Source of the DNA: UBA10133 sp964528565
GTDB lineage: Bacteria > Patescibacteriota > Microgenomatia > UBA1400 > MFAQ01
Assembly (NCBI GenBank): GCA_964528565.1
Contig: CAZGSP010000037.1
Location: 1-10,752 of the forward strand
Length of the DNA: 10,752 nucleotides
Direction: 5' to 3'
A program made the position numbers and the translations under genes. This document shows positions 4,729 to 10,752 of this stretch, one piece after another (position 1 is the stretch's first letter; each line of letters starts with the position of its first letter). The notes below the pieces were generated by a model. It searched no databases and had not been told where the DNA came from. It saw nothing but the letters and a program-made list of their open reading frames with translations.

Positions 4729-6789
4729 GTGAAACTAGTTATTGTCGAGTCACCCACAAAGACGAAAAGCCTCTCAAAGTATTTGGGAGGCGATTTTGAG
4801 ATCCTGGCCAGCATGGGTCATGTCCGCGATTTGCCGAAAAGTAAGCTGGGAATTGAGATAAAGGATCTGGGGGAGGACAAGTTTGAGTTTTCGCCGACTT
4901 ATGAACTAATGGATAAAAAGGAGGAAACGGTTCGCCAACTAAAAGCGGAAGCGGCCAAAGCCGACGAAGTTATTTTGGCGGCCGATCCGGACCGTGAAGG
5001 AGAAGCGATTGCCTGGCACGTGATGGAAATACTAAAAGAAGCCAAGACGAAGAAAAAGAAAGAAATAATTTTTAAAAGAATAGCGTTTCACTCAATTACG
5101 AAGGAGGCCATACTGGAAGCCTTGGAAAACCCGAGGGAGATCGATATGAATTTGGTCCGTTCACAGCTGGCCCGAAGATTTTTGGATAGACTGGTGGGCT
5201 ACAAACTGTCGCCGATTTTGTGGAAGAAAGTCCGTCGGGGTCTGTCTGCCGGAAGAGTTCAGAGTGTGGCAGTACGTCTTATTGTGGAGAGGGAAAGAGA
5301 GATCGAGAAATTTGTTCCGGTCGAGTACTGGCAGATCAGGGCTTTGGTAAAGACCGATAAAGGAGAGGAGTTTTGGGTGGAGCTCGCTCGATTCAAGTCC
5401 AAGAAAGCCGCGATAGGTAAAGCCGAAGAAGCGGCCGAAATACTGAATATTCTCAACGTGGCCGACTATGTGGTGAGCGATATCAAAAAGGCGGAAAGAA
5501 GGACTCAACCCCACCCTCCCTTCAAAACATCTACCTTACAACAGGCGGCGGCGAACGTGCTGGGATGGTCGGCGAAGAAAACCATGAACATTGCTCAGAA
5601 ACTTTATGAACAGGGGGACATTACCTACCATCGTACCGATTCATTCAACTTGGCACCGGTGGCGATAGAAGCGGTCAGAAAATATATTGGAGAAACTTAC
5701 GGGGCAAAATATCTGCCGGCTACCCCCAGAATTTATAAAACCTCTGGGAAAGTGGTGGCGCAGGAAGCTCATGAAGCAGTTCGGCCTACCCATATTGAAA
5801 TGTCTCCGGAAAAATATATCGGTCAGGAGATGGCAATGGATGAGAAGAAGCTTTACTCGCTTATTTGGCGTCGGACGGTGGCCTGCCAGATGGAGGAAGC
5901 GGTTTTTGACGATACCAGAGTCACCGTTTCCGCAGATGAGTGTGAATTGACGGCGAACGGAATCGTGGTGAAGTTTGACGGATGGAAAAAGCTTTATACA
6001 AAAGACCTGCCGACATCTTCGAAGTCCGGGCAGGCAAGTGAATTTCAGGCCTTGCCGGAAATGAAGGTGGGGGAAACTCTGACGAAGAAGAAGATCGAAA
6101 GTTTGCAGAAGTTTACTCAGCCGCCCGCGAGATTTAATGACGCCTCTTTGATAAAAGAGTTGGAAAAGAGAGGGATTGGCAGGCCTTCGACTTACGCGGC
6201 GATCATCTCCACCATCATTGACCGCCGATATGTGGATCAAAAAGATAAAAAGTTTTTCCCGACCTCGATCGGAAAAGCGGTGGTGGATTTCCTATTGGAG
6301 AACTTCCCAAGGGAGATGCAGTACGAGTTTACCGCCAAGATGGAAGACTCACTGGACGATATCGCAAACGGAAAACTGCCCTGGATGGATATGTTAAGCA
6401 AGTTCTGGGGGGATTTTTCCAGGAAACTATTCAAAGTGGATAAAGAGAGCGCCCGGGTGGGGGTGCCGACGACGGGGACGGGGGTGAAATGTCCACTATG
6501 TGGTACCGGTGAGGTAGTCATCCGGGACGGCAAGTTCGGTAAGTTCCTTAGTTGCAACCGTTATCCCGAGTGTGCTTACAAAGCTCCATATATTGAGTAT
6601 GTCGAAGGAGTAGTATGCGAAAAATGTGGTAAGAAAGTGATCCTGAAGAAAACCCGGACGGGAAAAGATTTTTATGGCTGCGAAGACTATCCGAACTGTA
6701 CCTGGGCCAGCTGGAAAAAACCTGTCCAGATCTCAGATGATAGTTCTCAGATCTCAGATAAATCCGGAGATTCCGATAGCGAGGAGTGA
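4729..6789 (+). CDS. topA: DNA topoisomerase I (type IA)
   Basis: Relaxes negative supercoils by cutting and passing one DNA strand through a covalent 5'-phosphotyrosine link. The GTG at 4729 gives the family N-terminus (M)KLVIVESPTKTK. The Toprim domain fills about residues 1-115, with E7 and the DxDxE metal site D86, D88, E90 (ADPDREGEAIAWH). The catalytic tyrosine is Y300 in ITYHRTDS; the usual Met after it is His. GRPSTYA lies further on. Two four-cysteine zinc ribbons end the protein: C588, C591, C609, C615 and C630, C633, C651, C657. The 686 aa are short compared with E. coli (865 aa) but close to Firmicutes-type enzymes. The last ~25 residues are an acidic, Ser-rich tail encoded by degenerate AGATCTC repeats. 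There is no clear ribosome site. It stands alone, with no terminator visible after the stop. Confidence 0.97.
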   Translation: MKLVIVESPTKTKSLSKYLGGDFEILASMGHVRDLPKSKLGIEIKDLGEDKFEFSPTYELMDKKEETVRQLKAEAAKADEVILAADPDREGEAIAWHVMEILKEAKTKKKKEIIFKRIAFHSITKEAILEALENPREIDMNLVRSQLARRFLDRLVGYKLSPILWKKVRRGLSAGRVQSVAVRLIVEREREIEKFVPVEYWQIRALVKTDKGEEFWVELARFKSKKAAIGKAEEAAEILNILNVADYVVSDIKKAERRTQPHPPFKTSTLQQAAANVLGWSAKKTMNIAQKLYEQGDITYHRTDSFNLAPVAIEAVRKYIGETYGAKYLPATPRIYKTSGKVVAQEAHEAVRPTHIEMSPEKYIGQEMAMDEKKLYSLIWRRTVACQMEEAVFDDTRVTVSADECELTANGIVVKFDGWKKLYTKDLPTSSKSGQASEFQALPEMKVGETLTKKKIESLQKFTQPPARFNDASLIKELEKRGIGRPSTYAAIISTIIDRRYVDQKDKKFFPTSIGKAVVDFLLENFPREMQYEFTAKMEDSLDDIANGKLPWMDMLSKFWGDFSRKLFKVDKESARVGVPTTGTGVKCPLCGTGEVVIRDGKFGKFLSCNRYPECAYKAPYIEYVEGVVCEKCGKKVILKKTRTGKDFYGCEDYPNCTWASWKKPVQISDDSSQISDKSGDSDSEE
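6727..6759 (+). repeat. AGATCTC heptanucleotide repeats in the topA 3' end
   Basis: CAGATCTCAGAT at 6727-6738 and TCTCAGATCTCAGAT at 6745-6759. They encode the two QISD units of the C-terminal tail. The same unit occurs in the transporter gene (9163-9186), and one partial copy lies at 1413-1422. Confidence 0.7.
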
Positions 6790-6792
6790 GAC

Positions 6793-6821
6793 TTGAAGAC
6801 CTATAATTGATTTGATACAAT
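6793..6821 (+). promoter_or_regulatory. Sigma-70-type promoter of the first paralog pair
   Basis: TTGAAG at 6793-6798, 17-base spacer, TACAAT at 6816-6821. The start is expected near 6828, about 33 bases before the ATG at 6861. The TACAAT and following bases nearly repeat 1025-1042. Confidence 0.7.
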
Positions 6822-6860
6822 ATACGGGTTCTTTCAAATTTGGATCAAGAGGAGTGAATA

Positions 6861-7418
6861 ATGAACATTTTCGCAGTTCCTGCCACCATGGTCCCAAGGA
6901 CCGAGTTATCCCTTATTCAGGATGCTTTGCCGACGGGTTATGAAGTAGCCATTGGAAGCGGGGGGTTATACAGCATCAGGTTCTTACGCTTTGGAGTGAT
7001 CTGTGCCTATGCAAACGTTAAGAATGGACAGGTACACTTCACTTCAATCGAGGAGGGTCATGCCAAATATGAGGCGGAAAAGTTTATGAAAGCCCTGGTG
7101 GAAAAGTATCCCACCGAGAACCCCGATCGTGAGGTCTGGCAGATCTTTGTGCCGTGGCATGGATCGTACACCTTCTTTGGGGAACGTTGGTATCCTGATC
7201 AGGACGTGGCTCTCGCCCAGGCATTTAGGTTTCCCAAACGCGCAAATGGGTCTTTTTTGTGCTCGTTCAGACTGGGCGATTTGCAGACCGGCGGCCCCTT
7301 CCTGACACTTTCGAGTCACAAGCTGGAAGTCAGCGAGGATTGTGTTCACCCCGGTCGCGATAAAGGTCCGATGCTCATCAATCTCACAAGCCTTGAGGCT
7401 TGTGCGGGTAAGAAATAG
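6861..7418 (+). CDS. Unknown protein, paralog 1 of a four-member local family (185 aa)
   Basis: I recognise no known family. The ATG at 6861 follows AGGAG (6850-6854) by six bases. It has no signal peptide or membrane segment, so it is probably cytoplasmic. It shares with the genes at 7440, 9909 and 10441 an N-terminal block near residues 18-28 (IQDALPTGYEV). Next come alternating beta-like stretches and an ENPDREVW segment before an aromatic strand. The C-terminal block aligns with 7440 and 9909: a helix-like stretch, NGSFLCSFRLGD, then GPMLINLTSLE at the end. It is the most divergent full-length copy. It appears to head a two-gene unit with 7440: own promoter at 6793, no terminator between the genes and one after 7964. 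A perfect hairpin lies in its last codons. Function cannot be inferred. Confidence 0.8.
   Translation: MNIFAVPATMVPRTELSLIQDALPTGYEVAIGSGGLYSIRFLRFGVICAYANVKNGQVHFTSIEEGHAKYEAEKFMKALVEKYPTENPDREVWQIFVPWHGSYTFFGERWYPDQDVALAQAFRFPKRANGSFLCSFRLGDLQTGGPFLTLSSHKLEVSEDCVHPGRDKGPMLINLTSLEACAGKK
7385..7404 (+). other. Perfect 8-bp hairpin in the last codons of paralog 1
   Basis: CACAAGCC and GGCTTGTG flank a TTGA loop. There is no T run after it, so it is not a terminator. It lies 27 bases before the ribosome site of the next gene (GGAGG, 7431-7435) and could affect mRNA processing or relative expression. It may also be chance. Confidence 0.4.
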
Positions 7419-7439
7419 CCAATCTCTCAAGGAGGCAAA

Positions 7440-7964
7440 ATGTTACAGATCAGATTTGCTGGAAATTACGGCAGTGAAGATTCGCTGAAGGCGATCCTTC
7501 CCACCGGATATGAAGTGAGGACGGTTGATTCCGGAAGAAAATATGACGTTCTCACCTTCGCCGGCAACAGTGTGGGCAGTATCGAGATCGCCGAGGGCGC
7601 GGTTGCGATTTCGTTCTACGACACTCCCGAAGGCCAGGACTTTGCGTCCGCTTGGGGCTTGAAGTACCAAGCCTCCAATCCTAAGACGATCCTTTATGGA
7701 TATGTCTATTATGTCCTGGAGACGGATCGGTGGCAGTTGGATCATGTCCCCACCGTTTTATTGGAGACGGCAATGGAAATGATCGGAAACTACGATCAAG
7801 CCGACAACACCTATTTCGTCAGCTTCCTGCGCGGCGAATGGAAGCCGGATGAATTGACCGTACTTTCGATACAGAAAGTCAAGCGCGGAGGCAAGTTGGC
7901 CCGGAACACGGGGCCGGAAACTCTTCTTCTTGGCAACCTCGAGAATTCGTGGTCGATGCAGTAA
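7440..7964 (+). CDS. Unknown protein, paralog 2 of the local family (174 aa)
   Basis: No recognised domain. The ATG at 7440 follows AAGGAGG (7429-7435) by four bases and lies 21 bases after the stop of paralog 1, so the two are probably co-transcribed. It seems closest to the family consensus. Residues 14-25 read DSLKAILPTGYE. The next part has GRKYDVLTF, GSIEIAEGAVAISFYD and a helix-like DFASAWGLKY, then NPKTILYGYVYYV. The C-terminal half has NTYFVSFLRGEW, IQKVKRGGKL and a GPETLLLGNLE ending that matches paralog 1. It lacks a signal peptide and membrane helices. A strong terminator ends the unit seven bases after the stop. Function unknown; the homology to its neighbours is plain from the aligned motifs. 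Confidence 0.82.
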   Translation: MLQIRFAGNYGSEDSLKAILPTGYEVRTVDSGRKYDVLTFAGNSVGSIEIAEGAVAISFYDTPEGQDFASAWGLKYQASNPKTILYGYVYYVLETDRWQLDHVPTVLLETAMEMIGNYDQADNTYFVSFLRGEWKPDELTVLSIQKVKRGGKLARNTGPETLLLGNLENSWSMQ

Positions 7965-7970
7965 CGTATT

Positions 7971-8002
7971 GTCCCTTACCTATATGGTGAGGGACTTTTT
8001 TT
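7971..8002 (+). terminator. Terminator of the first paralog pair
   Basis: A 10-bp stem (7971-7980 with 7986-7995, one G-T pair) closes a TATAT loop and is followed by seven T (7996-8002). It lies back to back with the minus-strand terminator at 8007-8029. Confidence 0.93.
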
Positions 8003-8006
8003 AGGC

Positions 8007-8029
8007 AAAAACCCCGCCAGAGGCGGGGT
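8007..8029 (-). terminator. Terminator of the minus-strand orphan gene
   Basis: ACCCCGCC (8011-8018) pairs with GGCGGGGT (8022-8029) around AGA. The A run at 8007-8011 reads as a T run on the minus strand. It starts eight bases past the stop of the gene at 8037. Confidence 0.88.
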
Positions 8030-8036
8030 AATAGTG

Positions 8037-8471
8037 CTATGAGGCGGAGTAGTGCACCCGTAAGCCGTGGACGTCGAAAAGAGGAATTAAGGTTAAGGTG
8101 ACGGTGACGCTTTCGCCCTGAAGATTTAGAGCATCCCAGGTGAGAACGTGTATTTCCGGTGGGCTGAGAATTTCTCCCGGCTTAAAGAATTTTTTGGTGG
8201 CACCGGCGTGTTTGTAAGAGAAGACGGCTCGAGTAGTGGGGTTGGCGGCATTTTCGATGACCAGACGATGGGTTTTTCCGTGGCAAACACTTACGAGAAG
8301 AGTATGTCCGTCATCCCGGATATCGGCCAGGACGATCTGGTGCAGCTTTAGGGGAGCGTCTTTATTGGCGCCTCTGATCCGGAATAGGCCCAGCTCCCTG
8401 CCGGGCTTACTGGTGTAGGCATTAACAAATGAGTTATTCCTGAGGTAATAAACCGGGATCTGAAATTTCAC
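8037..8471 (-). CDS. Hypothetical protein, 144 aa, single-gene unit
   Basis: I do not recognise this protein. The start is GTG at 8471-8469, supported by AAAGGAGG four bases upstream on the minus strand, and its own terminator follows the stop. It has no signal peptide or membrane helix. The sequence alternates hydrophobic and polar residues as in a mostly beta fold (for example HTLLVSVCH, HRLVIEN, ESVTVTLTLIPLF), with a basic middle (KHAGATKKFFKPGE). It has no visible likeness to the paralog family on either side. A TACAAT -10 box at 8509-8504 would place the transcript start about 26 bases before the GTG. It diverges from the transporter gene with a spacing of about 50 bases, so the two may share a control region. 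Function unknown. Confidence 0.8.
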   Translation of the reverse strand: MKFQIPVYYLRNNSFVNAYTSKPGRELGLFRIRGANKDAPLKLHQIVLADIRDDGHTLLVSVCHGKTHRLVIENAANPTTRAVFSYKHAGATKKFFKPGEILSPPEIHVLTWDALNLQGESVTVTLTLIPLFDVHGLRVHYSAS

Positions 8472-8503
8472 GAGGCCTCCTTTTCAATGGGCAAAGATAG
8501 CAT

Positions 8504-8509
8504 ATTGTA
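8504..8509 (-). promoter_or_regulatory. Putative -10 box of the minus-strand orphan gene
   Basis: Reading the minus strand, TAGTACAAT precedes the GTG start at the right distance. No good -35 is seen. It overlaps a plus-strand TACTAT (8508-8513) that could serve the transporter gene, giving a face-to-face overlap of promoters. Confidence 0.4.
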
Positions 8510-8522
8510 CTATCATTATTTT

Positions 8523-9797
8523 ATGGTTATTTGGAGTCAGCTAAAAAAACTCGCTCGCCGATTCGGACCGGGGTTTATCACCGGGGCGGCGGATGATGAT
8601 CCGAGTGGGGTGGCAACATACTCAATAGCCGGTGCCCGGTATGGTTACCGGATGAGTTGGCTGAGTTTATTTTTGTTACCGGCGATGATCTCGATACAAG
8701 AAATGTGCGGACGGATAGGGCTCGTCACCGGTAAGGGTCTGGCCGGGGTTATCAAAAAATATTACTCCGTCAAGCTAATGTGGTTTGCCGTCTCACTACT
8801 GGCGGTTGCCAACATTATCAATATCGGCGCCGATCTGGGGATTATTGCCGCTTCGATGCAAATGCTGTTTGGCCTACCGTTTCACTTTTGGTTGGTGAGC
8901 ACCGCGGTCTTAATTGTCTGGATGGAGATAGCGATTACTTATAAAAAATATTCCAAAATCCTTAAATGGCTCGGACTTTCTTTGGGTGTGTATGTGATCA
9001 CGGCCTTTATGGTAAAGCAGAGTTGGGGAGAGATCATGTATATGACCCTGATCCCTCATATTGATTTCAATTTGGGATACTTGATGACGATGGTCGGATT
9101 TTTGGGTACGACCATTTCTCCCTATTTGTTCTTTTGGCAGGCGTCGGAGGAGGTGGAGGAGAAGATCTCAGATCTCAGATCTCAGACAACAGATTTTGGC
9201 CAAAAATCATATACCAGTCGGAGCCGGATAGCCGCCATGAGGTGGGATACGAAGACGGGGATGATATTTTCCAACTTAATGACCTTTTTTATTGTCCTGA
9301 CGACTGCGGCGACTTTGAACAAAAATGGGATATTTAATATCGAGACGCCTCAACAAGCGGCTCTGGCGCTCAGGCCCCTGGCGGGGGACTTTGCCTACTT
9401 TCTTTTTGCTTTTGGGATGATCGGGATCGGACTGCAGTCGATCCCCGTATTGGCCGGATCTTTGGCCTATGCGGTAGCGGATGGTTTGGGGATCGAAGAG
9501 GGACTGTCCAAAAAATTCAAGCAGGCCAAAGGATTTTATATAGTGATCCTGCTCGCCACCTTTATCGGAGCTTTGATGAACTTGATCGGCGTAAATACGA
9601 TGCAAGCGCTGTATATCGCGGCGGTGGTCAATGGAGTGATCGCCGTTCCTTTGATATTCATTATCATCAAGATGGCGGACGATAGCCGGGTGGTTGACGG
9701 CTTCAAAACCCAGAGGCGATATAAGACGATCGCCTGGATGACTTTTGGGTTTATGGCGCTGTCGGTATTGCTTATGGTCGGGGCGGTGTTTGTGTGA
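8523..9797 (+). CDS. Nramp-family divalent metal ion transporter with altered metal-site motifs
   Basis: Integral membrane protein of the Nramp/SLC11 fold with about eleven hydrophobic segments. The N-terminus GPGFITGAADDDPSGVATYS and the TM6 stretch TTISPYLFFWQASEEVEE are family hallmarks. The canonical DPGN of TM1 is DPSG (D26-G29), and the canonical MPH of TM6 is replaced by SPY (S199-Y201). The usual Asn and Met ligands for Mn2+/Fe2+ are therefore missing. From what is known of the family, this suggests the Nramp-related branch that includes Mg2+ transporters, but the substrate is not proven. The ATG at 8523 gives 424 aa with a normal N-terminus. An in-frame ATG at 8487 would add twelve residues; neither has a ribosome site. 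After TM6 a cytoplasmic loop contains ISDLRSQ encoded by AGATCTC repeats. There is no terminator before the next paralog pair. Confidence 0.9.
   Translation: MVIWSQLKKLARRFGPGFITGAADDDPSGVATYSIAGARYGYRMSWLSLFLLPAMISIQEMCGRIGLVTGKGLAGVIKKYYSVKLMWFAVSLLAVANIINIGADLGIIAASMQMLFGLPFHFWLVSTAVLIVWMEIAITYKKYSKILKWLGLSLGVYVITAFMVKQSWGEIMYMTLIPHIDFNLGYLMTMVGFLGTTISPYLFFWQASEEVEEKISDLRSQTTDFGQKSYTSRSRIAAMRWDTKTGMIFSNLMTFFIVLTTAATLNKNGIFNIETPQQAALALRPLAGDFAYFLFAFGMIGIGLQSIPVLAGSLAYAVADGLGIEEGLSKKFKQAKGFYIVILLATFIGALMNLIGVNTMQALYIAAVVNGVIAVPLIFIIIKMADDSRVVDGFKTQRRYKTIAWMTFGFMALSVLLMVGAVFV
9163..9186 (+). repeat. Three tandem AGATCTC heptamers inside the transporter gene
   Basis: Three perfect AGATCTC units plus AGA. 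Three heptamers equal 21 bases, so the block keeps the frame and encodes ISDLRSQ-like residues in the loop after TM6. Confidence 0.85.
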
Positions 9798-9860
9798 GGA
9801 AACCACAATCGAAAGAGTCGGTGACGGAGGCTGTTGCGGAAGAAGAGGTCGAGAACGGTG

Positions 9861-9866
9861 TAAAAT
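9861..9866 (+). promoter_or_regulatory. Weak candidate -10 for the second paralog pair
   Basis: TAAAAT at 9861-9866, followed by ACGG and TTC as in the starts at 1031 and 6822, lies about 42 bases before the ATG at 9909. No -35 at 16-18 bases; TTGCGG at 9834-9839 is 21 bases away. Read-through from the transporter gene is the alternative. Confidence 0.3.
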
Positions 9867-9908
9867 ACGGACTGTTCATTACCATTCAAAGTTTTCACCG
9901 GAGGATAC

Positions 9909-10439
9909 ATGGGTTATTCAATTGGTTTTCCTTGGAAGTATGGATCGATGGACAAAGCGAGTATAAAAGCAGCTCTTCCACAAGGATACGGCGTAAAGGC
10001 CGGGATGGGAGGGAAAAAATTCGAGATTTTCGAAGTTTCCGGTGGTAAGAAGGTGGCTAGGATCGAAGACTTCGATGGGCAGATCGCCATTCGCTACCGG
10101 GTAGACAGCTACGAAGCCCTTAAATTTGCAAATGCTTTTCAGATGCTTTTTGTCCTGCTGAATCCCTACAGGAAAGTGTGGGCTTATGTTTACACTTCTC
10201 CGGAAACGGGCTTAAGGGAGATTGACGCTATTCCTCCGTTTACGAGTCTAAGTGAGGCAAAGAAGCATGTTGGCCACTATACCGGCACCAATGCTTATCT
10301 GGTTCACTACCGCTGGGGCGATTATTACATACTTGGAAAGAGGATTATAAAAGCCATTTATGTGCGGAAAGTAAACAGGAACGGATCCTTGGGAAAAGAA
10401 GAAGGGCAAGGAATGGACGTATCGTTAACGGAGGTATAA
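9909..10439 (+). CDS. Unknown protein, paralog 3 of the local family (176 aa)
   Basis: No recognised domain, but clearly related to the genes at 6861, 7440 and 10441. The ATG at 9909 follows GGAGG (9900-9904) by four bases. Residues 17-27 read ASIKAALPQGY. They are followed by GKKFEIFEV, ARIEDFDGQIAIRY, a helix-like ALKFANAF and NPYRKVWAYVY. The last part aligns with NPKTILYGYVY of paralog 2 at the same place. The C-terminal half has NAYLVHYRWGD and VRKVNRNGSL, matching NTYFVSFLRGE and IQKVKRGGKL in paralog 2. It has no signal peptide or membrane helix. It starts 111 bases after the transporter stop and is tightly linked to the next gene: its last codons contain that gene's ribosome site and the next start comes one base after its stop. 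Function unknown. Confidence 0.82.
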   Translation: MGYSIGFPWKYGSMDKASIKAALPQGYGVKAGMGGKKFEIFEVSGGKKVARIEDFDGQIAIRYRVDSYEALKFANAFQMLFVLLNPYRKVWAYVYTSPETGLREIDAIPPFTSLSEAKKHVGHYTGTNAYLVHYRWGDYYILGKRIIKAIYVRKVNRNGSLGKEEGQGMDVSLTEV

Positions 10440-10440
10440 A

Positions 10441-10731
10441 GTGCTATACGTTCGCATCCCCATTTATGAGAAGGTATCAGAGGAAAAACTGAAAGCCATC
10501 CTTCCTCCCGGCTATTACGCCAAGGCCGGTAAGGATCTTGGCAAATATCATGTTATTGCTACACACGATCATGATGTGGTGGCGACAATGGAAATCACCG
10601 ACGGGGCGATAACGATCGGCTTCATGAACGTTACTCAGGCCGATAAGGCCTTCGTTGATTCTTGGTCCGAGAGCCACCCGAATCACGACCCCCGATCGGA
10701 ACGGTGGATGAAAGCTTTTGGTGATCTTTGA
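10441..10731 (+). CDS. Unknown protein, paralog 4, N-terminal half only (96 aa)
   Basis: GTG start at 10441, preceded by GGAGG at 10430-10434 inside the end of paralog 3. Residues 15-25 read EKLKAILPPGY, almost the same as paralog 2. GKYHVIATHD, ATMEITDGAITIGFMN and a helix-like AFVDSWSESHP follow, so the N-terminal half of the family is intact. The protein stops with TGA soon after the HDPRSERW segment, where full-length members continue into the aromatic strand and C-terminal half. The other two frames also stop within a few codons of the tail, so a single recent frameshift is not obvious within the window. Only 21 bases follow before the window ends, so a later C-terminal fragment cannot be excluded. 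It is either a natural one-domain member or a truncated copy. Confidence 0.75.
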   Translation: MLYVRIPIYEKVSEEKLKAILPPGYYAKAGKDLGKYHVIATHDHDVVATMEITDGAITIGFMNVTQADKAFVDSWSESHPNHDPRSERWMKAFGDL

Positions 10732-10752
10732 GACAGTTTATTTGCACCCCCC

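Noticed and set aside
5641..6240. Minus-strand open frame of 199 codons inside topA
   Set aside because: It lies wholly within conserved topA sequence, has no start signal or domain, and is explained as an antisense shadow.
9163..9186. CRISPR or attachment-site repeat
   Set aside because: The unit is only seven bases, without spacers, and lies in coding sequence; it is a simple tandem repeat.

Overview
The window looks like ordinary bacterial chromosome with small, tightly packed genes. It carries cell-elongation genes (MreB, MreC, MreD, PBP2), topoisomerase I, an Nramp-family transporter and several genes I cannot assign. UGA acts as a normal stop (topA, the transporter, mreC and the last gene). 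Promoters are of the sigma-70 TTGACA/TATAAT type, and some starts have clear AGGAGG-like sites while others have none. Short core proteins and many small orphans would fit a candidate-phyla (Patescibacteria-like) or other poorly sampled lineage, but this is inference only.

Positions 1-4203 hold the rod-shape region. It begins with a 5'-truncated mreB, then a small orphan membrane protein with its own tandem promoters and terminator. mreC follows on the minus strand, and mreD plus the PBP2 gene on the plus strand. mreC and mreD diverge from overlapping start codons that share one CATG, an unusual break of the usual mreBCD order. The proteins still make up most of an elongasome: MreB filament, MreC/MreD membrane regulators and the PBP2 transpeptidase. 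RodA is not in the window.

Positions 4204-4728 hold no convincing gene. They contain two promoter-terminator units. The first would give an RNA of about 80 nt. The second has a perfect TTGACA-17-TATAAT promoter and would give a highly structured RNA of about 295 nt that matches no RNA class I recognise.

Positions 4729-6789 encode topoisomerase I with two C-terminal zinc ribbons.

Positions 6861-10731 are an accessory-looking region. Four genes of one unrecognised paralogous family sit as two tandem pairs (6861-7964 and 9909-10731). Between them lie an orphan minus-strand gene and the Nramp-like transporter. The last paralog has only the N-terminal half, suggesting a two-part architecture. 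The family, the structured RNA and the mreC inversion are the main points of interest. A heptanucleotide repeat (AGATCTC) recurs inside topA and the transporter gene.
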